This document shows positions 1-5,241 of a stretch of DNA of 5,241 bases, piece by piece (position 1 is the stretch's first letter; each line of letters opens with the position of its first letter). This DNA is from Enterocloster bolteae (GTDB lineage Bacteria; Bacillota_A; Clostridia; Lachnospirales; Lachnospiraceae). Below the pieces are notes generated by a model. That model was given only the letters and a program-made list of their open reading frames with translations, was not told the origin of the DNA and ran no database searches. Made by a program: the position numbers and the translations under genes. The stretch spans positions 1-5,241 of the forward strand of contig JAETTS010000208.1 in NCBI GenBank assembly GCA_021769025.1. The letters are read 5' to 3'.

Positions 1-590
1 TCCTCCAGTATAAGCTTCAGATTTCGTCCGCTCTTCTTGCCGCTCTCCATCTCCCCATATCCGGTATGGTACATGGAAAGTTCCTCCACCGCATCAGCCA
101 TCTGAATAGGCCGGCCGTCCAAAAAGGCAATGAATTCATGGATCCTTCGCTTGTATCGCAGTTTGGGAAGATTGCGGAATACCCGGCATTGGGTATTGAT
201 CGCCATCACATTTCCCTGGTTGTCAATATTGACACGCCCAGTCAGCATCGCCTGAAACTTTGTCTCATGAAGCGACCGCACATAATATAGAAGCTTCCTG
301 GCATCGTCCGGAAGGAAGTACTCATCTGCATCCAAGAATACAATCCACTCATAATTCGCTTTCTCAATGGCAAAATTTTTGGCAGCGGCAAAATCATCGA
401 TCCACTGAAAATAATACACCTTAGCGCCCATCTGCTTGGCGATCTCCACGGTCCGATCCGTGGAGCCGGTATCTACCACAATCTGCTCCGCCACGATTCC
501 TTTTCCCCAGGCAAGAGCACGCTCAATATCCTTCTCCTCATTCTTTACGATCATACACTGGGAAATCCTCGCCCTGCTTCGTCCTCTCAA
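1..590 (-). CDS. GT2 family glycosyltransferase, partial (3' end beyond left edge); paralogue of the gene at 667-2004
   Basis: This gene encodes the N-terminal GT-A catalytic domain of a family 2 glycosyltransferase, which would transfer a sugar from a nucleotide donor. Counting from an upstream in-frame ATG at 629, the frame shows MIVKNEE (26-32), VVDTGSTDRT (51-60, nucleotide binding), DDFAAAKN (78-85), FLDADEY (98-104, the metal-binding DxD) and RRIHE (161-165) followed by YHTGY (187-191). About half of the aligned residues match the gene directly upstream, so the two are a tandem duplication. I place the start at TTG 590. AAAGGGG lies 8 bases before it, and the resulting N-terminus is exactly as long as that of the paralogue (12 residues to the Cys of RISQC). 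The alternative is ATG at 629, which adds 13 residues but has only a weak ribosome binding site. The reading frame is still open at base 1, so the C-terminal part, probably TPR-like helices as in the paralogue, is missing only because the window ends. It should be co-transcribed with 667-2004. The acceptor and sugar are unknown. Confidence 0.9.
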   Translation of the reverse strand, partial: MRGRSRARISQCMIVKNEEKDIERALAWGKGIVAEQIVVDTGSTDRTVEIAKQMGAKVYYFQWIDDFAAAKNFAIEKANYEWIVFLDADEYFLPDDARKLLYYVRSLHETKFQAMLTGRVNIDNQGNVMAINTQCRVFRNLPKLRYKRRIHEFIAFLDGRPIQMADAVEELSMYHTGYGEMESGKKSGRNLKLILE

Positions 591-598
591 ATCCGTTT

Positions 599-605
599 CC
601 CCTTT
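599..605 (-). promoter_or_regulatory. Ribosome binding site supporting the TTG 590 start
   Basis: AAAGGGG lies 8 bases before TTG 590. From AAAGG to TTG this copy and the upstream paralogue have the same 18-base geometry, which favours TTG 590 over ATG 629. The match to the anti-Shine-Dalgarno sequence is imperfect. Confidence 0.45.
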
Positions 606-666
606 CTCTAACTGATATCCTGCCGTCATAAGCCAGCCCAATCCCACTGCTGGCCTTAAGGCTTGA

Positions 667-2004
667 TTATATTCCGATCTGTTTTCTCTCTTCTACTGTA
701 AACAGGCTGTTAAGTCCATACTGGGCAAAATCGCTGCACTCTGACATTTGAGCTGTTTTGACCAGGAACAGCCTGTCTTTTAAGGAAGAAAAATCATAGA
801 GTTTGGCCACAAACTGCAGTACCGCCAGATAGGCCGCCTCACACTCCTGACCATCTCCCAACCCCATATCCGAAAGCAGCGTTTTCAGCAGCCGGGACAG
901 CACTGCCATCTGATACTTATTATATTTTAAATAGGTCACTGCATAGGATGCACATTTCTCCTTATTTCCAGACTCATAGAAACATTGAACCAGAAGGTCA
1001 TAAGCCTCCAAAAGTTCTCCTGCCAGGATAAGAGCCCGGTTGTTGCATCCATATGTCTCCAGCTTCTTGATTGCTGCCTCCAGATGCGCCGCTGCCTGAT
1101 CTGCCTGTCCTCGGGACACAAAGAAGCGCCCTGCCAGATAATCAAAATCCGCTTCCTTAGGAAGCTTTAAAATCGCTTGCTGGTAGACCGGCTCTATCTC
1201 TTCCCAGGCGATCCCCTCCTGTTTCATCAAAAGTGACAACAGCTTGGTAAATGTGTAGGCGCTGCGCTGGTCATATTCGTCCAGCACATCCGGCATATGT
1301 TTTATGGCTTTGACATACCATTCCTTTGCTTCCTCACCATCTCCATCACCAAGACACTCATCTCCCATATACCCCATCATCTCATAGCTATCTGGGTGCT
1401 CTTTTAATTCCTTGCCGATCAGCCTGCGGTTCCTGCCCTCCCTCTCCTTTTGATCCAATGCCTGTTTCTGATATCCGGTATGGAAAATAGAAATCTCCTT
1501 TGTCACATCTCCGATATGAAGTTCCCGTCCGTCAGATGCCTCCAACTGTTCATGAATCCTTCTGCGGTAGCGAAGCTTTGGCGTATTGCGGAAGAAACGG
1601 ATCAGCGTCCCTGAGGAAAAAATCCTGCCTTGTTCATCAAGGTTCTGGCAGCCAGTGGAAATTCCATCGAATTGCCCTGGCGAAAGCCCCTTTAAAACCT
1701 GGTACATCTTTCTGGCATCCTCAGATGTCAGATATTCATCTGCATCCAAAAAGGCGATCCAGTCCCCTTTGGCCTTCTCAAGAGCATAATTTTTCGCCGC
1801 AGCAAAATCATCGGTCCACGGAAAGGAGAAGACGTTTGCCCCGGCCTTCTGTGCCAGTTCTACCGTTCGGTCTGTAGAGCCGGTATCCACCACGATCTGC
1901 TCCCACATGATATCCTTTCCCCAGGAAAGCGCCCTCTCCATATTGCTTTCCTCATTTTTTACAATCATGCACTGGGAAATCCGTATCTGTCTTCCTGCCG
2001 CCAA
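667..2004 (-). CDS. GT2 glycosyltransferase with C-terminal TPR-like helical domain (SunS-like architecture)
   Basis: This is a complete cytoplasmic protein of 445 residues. Residues 8-190 form a GT-A family 2 glycosyltransferase domain: CMIVKNEE (12-19), VVDTGSTDRT (38-47), DDFAAAKN (65-72), FLDADEY (85-91, the DxD metal site at 87-89), RRRIHEQ (147-153) and FHTGY (174-178). Residues about 205-360 contain helical pairs resembling TPR units, for example around 206-238, 285-317 and 331-361. The remainder is also helix-rich. There is no signal peptide or membrane segment. The same layout, GT2 followed by TPR, is found in SunS, the Bacillus peptide S-glycosyltransferase, and in many clostridial transferases of unknown acceptor. 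A peptide or protein acceptor is therefore possible but not shown. The start is TTG 2004, with AAAGGAGGG ending 6 bases upstream. The first in-frame ATG (codon 13) would cut into the first conserved strand. The gene has its own promoter at 2097-2125 and is followed after 37-76 bases by its paralogue, with no terminator between them. Confidence 0.93.
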   Translation of the reverse strand: MAAGRQIRISQCMIVKNEESNMERALSWGKDIMWEQIVVDTGSTDRTVELAQKAGANVFSFPWTDDFAAAKNYALEKAKGDWIAFLDADEYLTSEDARKMYQVLKGLSPGQFDGISTGCQNLDEQGRIFSSGTLIRFFRNTPKLRYRRRIHEQLEASDGRELHIGDVTKEISIFHTGYQKQALDQKEREGRNRRLIGKELKEHPDSYEMMGYMGDECLGDGDGEEAKEWYVKAIKHMPDVLDEYDQRSAYTFTKLLSLLMKQEGIAWEEIEPVYQQAILKLPKEADFDYLAGRFFVSRGQADQAAAHLEAAIKKLETYGCNNRALILAGELLEAYDLLVQCFYESGNKEKCASYAVTYLKYNKYQMAVLSRLLKTLLSDMGLGDGQECEAAYLAVLQFVAKLYDFSSLKDRLFLVKTAQMSECSDFAQYGLNSLFTVEERKQIGI

Positions 2005-2010
2005 GTCAAT

Positions 2011-2019
2011 CCCTCCTTT
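2011..2019 (-). promoter_or_regulatory. Strong ribosome binding site that fixes a TTG start at 2004
   Basis: AAAGGAGGG, containing a perfect AGGAGG, ends 6 bases before TTG 2004. No ATG or GTG lies at a suitable distance, so the non-ATG start is well supported. Confidence 0.8.
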
Positions 2020-2043
2020 TGCTTCACCTATACCTATGTTAAT

Positions 2044-2069
2044 TTAGGCCCGGCATCTGCCGAGCCTAA
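2044..2069 (-). other. RNA hairpin in the predicted 5' leader of the GT2 operon
   Basis: On the minus strand the arms TTAGGCTCGGC and GCCGGGCCTAA pair over 11 positions around a four-base AGAT loop. The only non-Watson-Crick pair is a U-G wobble on the minus-strand RNA. On the plus strand it would be an A-C mismatch, so the structure fits minus-strand RNA better. It begins about 20 bases after the predicted transcription start and ends about 25 bases before the Shine-Dalgarno sequence. The downstream bases (ATTAACATAGG) are not a U-run, so this is not a standard intrinsic terminator. It could protect the 5' end or act as an attenuator or protein-binding site. Confidence 0.6.
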
Positions 2070-2096
2070 GCATTTACTTATCTCTATCTGTAAAAT

Positions 2097-2125
2097 ATTA
2101 TAGCGTATATTCTATATTTCGTAAA
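2097..2125 (-). promoter_or_regulatory. Sigma-A type promoter for the two GT2 genes
   Basis: On the minus strand there is a perfect -10 box TATAAT (2102-2097), 17 bases behind a -35 box TTTACG (2125-2120; 4 of 6 match TTGACA). The surrounding spacer is much richer in A and T than the genes. Transcription would start near 2089-2091, giving a leader of about 85 bases. The promoter lies in the only spacer longer than 80 bases in the window. It implies that the GT2 pair can be expressed independently of the genes to its right. Confidence 0.72.
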
Positions 2126-2181
2126 GGAATATTTCTGCAAAGGGCCTTTTCCCAAACAGCCTTTTCTGATATTCAGTCCTT

Positions 2182-3120
2182 TTAGACCTTACTCCACTGC
2201 TTCTGCAAGATCTGGTCAACCAATTGTTCCTTCTGTCTCAACAGATGCAGCTTCCATTTCACCTTTCCCAGCGCCCCTGCTTCCTTTGCATCCACCAGCA
2301 AAATTTCCGCCAGATCCGACAACTCTCTTTTCCCGACAGAGCATTCCCGCAGCATGTTCTCTGCCTGCCGCAAATGTTCCTGCGCCCGGCTGTCAAAATC
2401 CTGCTCCTCTTCCCATGTTTTCCAAGAACGGTTCTTTGCCTTCGCGCACATCAGCTTTGAACATGGATCCAACGGGTAGTCTTCTCTTTCCCCATCCTCG
2501 AAAAACAGGGAAAATATATCCTCCAAAAGAGGGGCATCATCGCAATAGCAAATGATCATTCCCTCTTCTGCCGCCAGTTTTAAGGCATCTGAGACGACCT
2601 GGCATGGATCTGCAAAATTGACCATTCCATTGATCAGTATGACATCAAAGTATTGTTTCTGAAGCTGCAGATGTCCGTAATCTCCTGCCAGAAAGCTGAT
2701 TCGCGGCAACTTTTCCACCCCGGATATCATCTCCATCCATTCCATATCCATAGTATCGCTGGCGCATACCAGGGAAGATTCCTCACAAAATTGTCCCAGC
2801 ACCGCAGCCAGATGAAAGCTTAGTTTTCCTCCCGTACATCCGTATTCCAGAACCCTCACTGGCTGTGACGTCTGAATCAGGCGCGCTGCCAGCAGAACAT
2901 CAATCAGTGCCGTCCCAAGCTTCCTGCTGCCTCCTCCACATGGCCCGTATTCGATCAGATTCCCAAGAATATCCGGTATTGTGGAGATATTCTGGTTTTC
3001 CAGACAATGCATGGGTATCCTGCTTTTGTTGGCCATATAATCGCCGCAGTCCAACAGAAGCTGCTCGCTTCCTTGTTCCATATAGATAAATTGTTTCTCT
3101 CTGTAAAACAGTTCTCCCAT
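2182..3120 (-). CDS. Class I SAM-dependent methyltransferase-like protein
   Basis: This is a predicted soluble protein of 312 residues. The core at about 85-200 reads as a Rossmann-type methyltransferase: VRVLEYGCTGG (88-98) is motif I, the SAM-binding glycine loop. CASD (119-122) gives the acidic residue after strand 2, FLAGDYGH (143-150) is the region before motif IV, and YFDVILINGMV (157-167) is strand 4. Strand 5 follows at EEGMIICYCDD (185-195). Residues 236-312 are charged and helical, with no recognised domain. Residues 1-80 are also not recognised. I place the start at ATG 3120, one base after the TAG of the upstream gene, because GAGG lies 9 bases before it. In-frame TTG 3138 and ATG 3129 would extend it by 6 or 3 residues, but neither has a well-spaced site. 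The tight junction suggests translational coupling to the GT4 gene, so methylation of a sugar or peptide in the same product is plausible. The substrate is unknown. The loop reads GCTGG rather than the usual GxGxG, so a non-catalytic role cannot be excluded. Confidence 0.82.
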   Translation of the reverse strand: MGELFYREKQFIYMEQGSEQLLLDCGDYMANKSRIPMHCLENQNISTIPDILGNLIEYGPCGGGSRKLGTALIDVLLAARLIQTSQPVRVLEYGCTGGKLSFHLAAVLGQFCEESSLVCASDTMDMEWMEMISGVEKLPRISFLAGDYGHLQLQKQYFDVILINGMVNFADPCQVVSDALKLAAEEGMIICYCDDAPLLEDIFSLFFEDGEREDYPLDPCSKLMCAKAKNRSWKTWEEEQDFDSRAQEHLRQAENMLRECSVGKRELSDLAEILLVDAKEAGALGKVKWKLHLLRQKEQLVDQILQKQWSKV

Positions 3121-3121
3121 T

Positions 3122-4924
3122 CTATGCATCCTCTCCAAATATCAGGTCATATACTTTCGCTACAATCCGTTCCATATCAAAATGCTGTTTTGCATACTCA
3201 TAGGCATGGCAGGACATCTCTTCCAATCTGTCATGGCAACACAGATCAATCAAAAGATCCCGAAATCCGGCCACATCCCCAATCTCAGCTGCCTTGCCAC
3301 AGCGGCCATTGTCCGTGGCCTCCTCATATTCATCAATCTTTGTTATGGCGATCACATCCCCTGCATAGAGGGCTTCCGCGATCACGTTGGGTGTTCCCCC
3401 TTCCCAGGCGGAGGTCAGCGCAAAAAGCTTCGCCTCCAGATATTCTTCATACAATGTTTCTTTCTGGGTAATCTGTCCCAGGAAACGGACTCGCTCCTTT
3501 ACTCCTGGAAACTGTTGCCAATACCAATCCAGATAATCCTCAAATCCTTTCTCTAATGTGCCGGCCAGATGAAGTTCCCAGCCCTTCAGCGCTTCCCCCG
3601 CCTTTGCAAATGCTTCCAGCAGCACATGGGTGGCCTTCTGCTCCGTCCCCAGTCTTCCCACAGTCAGAATCACATTTTTCTTCTTTTCAAAAGACGGATC
3701 CCACTCTCTATCCGAAAAACAATAAAACCCATTGGGAATATGTTCAATAACCCAAGGCCATTTTTCATTCAGATGTCTCTGCATGGCCTTCCCGGAGGTG
3801 CAGATCACATCACACCGTTCCATAAAATCCTTTATAAATGGCTTCTGCCACAAGATCCTGTCCATATAACCGGAGTTGGCATCCAGGGGAAGGTATACCT
3901 TTCCTCCAGGATTCTCCTTCTTATACAACTCCACAACCGGAAGATAGTCCGGATAAAACCCTCTGAGGATTAACACATCAATCTGCCTGGCCGCTCTGCG
4001 AATATAATCCTCCTTGGATTTCTGCGTTCCATCTGGCAGAAATTCCAGCTGCACGCCTTCAATATACTTAAGATTGGAAGAATCCTCCATAGGGGCGCCT
4101 ACCATTGTCACATCGCAGTTATGATCTTTAAACAGCAGATAGGGAATCAGGCCGCAATCCTTTAAAAGCTCTGCATTGTTCCATCCACGCTCATAGGGTG
4201 CCAATGCTACTGCCTGTCTTCGTTTACGTAAGGATAACCCTCTTTCGGAAACGCTTCCTGAAACCTTCCCCGAATCGTCTCTCAAAATTTCCTTTGAACC
4301 ACCTTCTAACGGTTTCTCTGAACCGCCTCCCAACGTATCTGTAACAACTGCCTTTTTCTCTGTCGGCAGCGCATAAAGACAAGTCCTCTGCCATCCTCCA
4401 TTCTCATAATGCCGAAGGAGAAAGAGATAGTCAGAACGGATGGCATCCACCAGTGCCGGTATCCTCCACACGTCTGCCACCGTGCATCCTACATCAAACA
4501 AAAGCCGTGGAAAATCTTCCCTGATCGGTCGCTTTTCTTTTAGCAAGGATACAACCTCAGAAAAAGAACCCTTATCCGGGATATCATCTGCAATGGATAA
4601 TTGACAAGCCTGCTTTCGAAACGATTGGGCAGGCAAAACCCGATAGCCTATCAGATTGGCAAACACAGTGCGGGACATCTCATCTCCCAGCCGGGCGTGT
4701 ATCCGGTCATAATGGATGATATTTTTTAACAAATCCCTCAAGGCTGCCCTATAACTTCCGTCCGCAGAAGCAGGTTCTATCACAGGGAACGCTTCCAGTT
4801 CCTCTGGCCTTGCCTGCATCGTAGCTGCCGCCTGTTCAAGAATCTCCCCATAGCTATACGTTTTCAACATTCTGGAGATCTTCTCATAGCTTGTAAGCGC
4901 ATCATAAAAATCCTTTCGTTCCAT
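3122..4924 (-). CDS. GT4-like GT-B glycosyltransferase with an N-terminal FkbM-like remnant
   Basis: This is a 600-residue protein in three parts. Residues 240-600 form a GT-B glycosyltransferase, with an acceptor half at about 238-400 that ends IEHIPNGF (393-400). The donor half contains ILTVGRLGTEQK (419-430), LHLAGTLEKG (451-460), VRFLGQI (479-485) and SAWEGGTPNVIAEAL (505-519). These are GT4 features with the donor-binding motif near the end. The two motif glutamates, E508 and E517, are eight residues apart instead of the usual seven. Residues 65-188 resemble the two ends of FkbM methyltransferases: HYDRIHARLGDEMSRTVFANLIGYR (71-95), then IPALVDAIRSDYLFLLRHY (155-173) and LYALP (183-187). 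The SAM-binding core expected between them is absent. Residues 198-229 are a low-complexity linker with four octapeptide units. There is no signal peptide or membrane segment. The start is ATG 4924, with GGAGAAGGG ending 6 bases upstream. It lies 29 bases after the preceding gene and one base before the methyltransferase gene, so it is probably in one operon with both. It would add a sugar to a glycan or protein; donor and acceptor are unknown. Confidence 0.9.
   Translation of the reverse strand: MERKDFYDALTSYEKISRMLKTYSYGEILEQAAATMQARPEELEAFPVIEPASADGSYRAALRDLLKNIIHYDRIHARLGDEMSRTVFANLIGYRVLPAQSFRKQACQLSIADDIPDKGSFSEVVSLLKEKRPIREDFPRLLFDVGCTVADVWRIPALVDAIRSDYLFLLRHYENGGWQRTCLYALPTEKKAVVTDTLGGGSEKPLEGGSKEILRDDSGKVSGSVSERGLSLRKRRQAVALAPYERGWNNAELLKDCGLIPYLLFKDHNCDVTMVGAPMEDSSNLKYIEGVQLEFLPDGTQKSKEDYIRRAARQIDVLILRGFYPDYLPVVELYKKENPGGKVYLPLDANSGYMDRILWQKPFIKDFMERCDVICTSGKAMQRHLNEKWPWVIEHIPNGFYCFSDREWDPSFEKKKNVILTVGRLGTEQKATHVLLEAFAKAGEALKGWELHLAGTLEKGFEDYLDWYWQQFPGVKERVRFLGQITQKETLYEEYLEAKLFALTSAWEGGTPNVIAEALYAGDVIAITKIDEYEEATDNGRCGKAAEIGDVAGFRDLLIDLCCHDRLEEMSCHAYEYAKQHFDMERIVAKVYDLIFGEDA
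3130..3136 (-). promoter_or_regulatory. Ribosome binding site selecting ATG 3120 for the methyltransferase gene
   Basis: GGAGAGG inside the last codons of the GT4 gene ends 9 bases before ATG 3120. ATG 3129 would directly abut it, and TTG 3138 lies upstream of it, so 3120 is the best start. Confidence 0.55.
4238..4333 (-). repeat. Four degenerate 24-base tandem repeats (octapeptide linker) inside the GT4 gene
   Basis: In frame, the 96 bases encode LGGGSEKP, LEGGSKEI, LRDDSGKV and SGSVSERG (residues 198-229). Serine is fixed at position 5, leucine sits at position 1 in three of four units, and glycine or aspartate is common at positions 3 and 4. A fifth partial unit starts at L230. At the DNA level the first two units share GG(C/T)GGTTCA, while the later ones are more diverged. 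The array joins the FkbM-like N-terminus to the GT-B domain and is probably a flexible spacer that grew by slippage or unequal exchange. Confidence 0.6.
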
Positions 4925-4930
4925 GATATT

Positions 4931-4939
4931 CCCTTCTCC
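4931..4939 (-). promoter_or_regulatory. Ribosome binding site of the GT4 gene
   Basis: GGAGAAGGG ends 6 bases before ATG 4924, in a 29-base spacer. The spacer is too short, and shows no -10/-35 pair, to hold an independent promoter, which fits co-transcription with the gene to the right. Confidence 0.7.
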
Positions 4940-4953
4940 TCATTCTGAACCTC

Positions 4954-5241
4954 TTATCTCTTTTCAGACAGATACTTATCTGTAAAAAACACCTCTGTGT
5001 AATGTCGGATCTTCTTCTCAAACCTTAACTGCCGGATACCAAAAAGAATCCCTATTCCAACACAGAGCCAATCATATAAGCCCTTTGGATTCTCCCAGAA
5101 CAGATGGCGCACAAAGATGCTGATCACACATGCACAGACAATATTTTTGTACATCGTAGCAGCCGAAGCATAGTTGTGTATTCTTCTGTATGCCCCGTCG
5201 ATTTGAATATCTCCATACATCCATCGATAGTACCTTAGCCA
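4954..5241 (-). CDS. Two-helix membrane protein, C-terminal part only (5' end beyond right edge)
   Basis: The frame is open from base 5241 to the TAA at 4954, giving 95 residues. The first in-frame ATG is at 5220, but its only purine-rich stretch, AAGG, is too far upstream (12 bases). Seven codons before it continue without a stop and read naturally (WLRYYRW). I therefore read this as the end of a longer protein rather than a complete 88-residue gene. Counting from ATG 5220, two hydrophobic segments are visible: about residues 26-42 (NIVCACVISIFVRHLFW) and 47-65 (GLYDWLCVGIGILFGIRQL). A short basic, charged tail then ends in KYLSEKR. An amphipathic stretch with aromatic residues precedes the first helix. 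I do not recognise the family. Its position 29 bases before the glycosyltransferase suggests the same operon, but gives no specific function. Confidence 0.7.
   Translation of the reverse strand, partial: WLRYYRWMYGDIQIDGAYRRIHNYASAATMYKNIVCACVISIFVRHLFWENPKGLYDWLCVGIGILFGIRQLRFEKKIRHYTEVFFTDKYLSEKR

Noticed and set aside
66..290. Plus-strand 74-codon frame opposite the partial GT2 gene
   Set aside because: The minus strand here encodes conserved GT2 sequence, including RRIHE. The plus-strand product has no family features.
1..590. Truncated pseudogene
   Set aside because: The frame is intact to the edge of the window with all catalytic motifs present. The missing end is due to the window boundary.
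1500..1877. A 125-codon plus-strand open frame opposite the GT2 gene
   Set aside because: It overlaps strongly conserved catalytic motifs on the minus strand, has no recognisable protein motifs and no convincing ribosome binding site.
667..2004. Bacteriocin glycosylation system (SunS with a sublancin-like precursor)
   Set aside because: The domain layout is similar, but no small Cys-rich precursor, thiol oxidase or ABC transporter gene is visible, so the similarity is only architectural.
2044..2069. Hairpin as an intrinsic terminator for the right-hand operon
   Set aside because: No U-run follows on either strand, and it lies downstream of a good promoter, so a leader element is more likely. 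A termination role is not excluded.
2127..2178. Possible stem made of AAAGG and CCTTT upstream of the promoter as a terminator
   Set aside because: The arms are only five bases long with a loop of about 16 bases, and no U-run follows.
3007..3973. Plus-strand open frames of 124-154 codons opposite the methyltransferase and GT4 genes
   Set aside because: They are antisense shadows. Their translations are rich in His, Pro, Ser and Cys without domain features, while the minus strand encodes recognisable enzymes throughout.
4954..5220. Complete 88-residue gene starting at ATG 5220
   Set aside because: There is no well-spaced ribosome binding site, and the frame stays open upstream to the window edge, so a partial longer gene is more likely.

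Overview
All five genes in this window lie on the minus strand, so transcription runs from the right edge towards the left edge. Strong purine-rich ribosome binding sites (AAAGGAGGG, GGAGAAGGG), TTG starts, moderate GC with AT-rich spacers, and protein sequences of a clostridial type suggest a Firmicute, most likely a Lachnospiraceae-like Clostridium. The assignment is by eye. I see no phage, transposon, tRNA, rRNA or CRISPR sequence.

Layout in transcription order: (1) 5241-4954, the C-terminal 95 residues of a two-helix membrane protein whose beginning is outside the window. (2) 4924-3122, a 600-residue GT-B glycosyltransferase (GT4-like). Its N-terminus looks like an FkbM-type methyltransferase with the SAM-binding core missing, joined through a linker of four degenerate eight-residue repeats. 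(3) 3120-2182, a class I SAM-dependent methyltransferase-like protein starting one base after the previous stop. (4) A 177-base spacer with a good sigma-A promoter (TTTACG, 17 bases, TATAAT), then an 11-bp hairpin in the predicted leader. (5) 2004-667, a GT2 glycosyltransferase with C-terminal TPR-like helices (SunS-like architecture). (6) 590-1, a paralogue of the previous gene, cut by the left edge.

Together the genes look like part of a glycan-assembly or protein-glycosylation locus: two tandem GT2 transferases, one GT4 transferase and a methyltransferase. In Clostridia such mixtures occur in flagellin-glycosylation islands, surface polysaccharide loci and spore-coat glycosylation loci. 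Nothing in the window decides between these. Transcriptionally there appear to be two units: the right-hand genes 5241-2182, tightly packed, and the two GT2 paralogues behind their own promoter.

The most interesting points are the apparent domain relic and period-eight repeat in the GT4 protein, its unusual spacing of the two motif glutamates, the tandem GT2 duplication with an ambiguous start in the second copy, and the hairpin leader of the GT2 operon.
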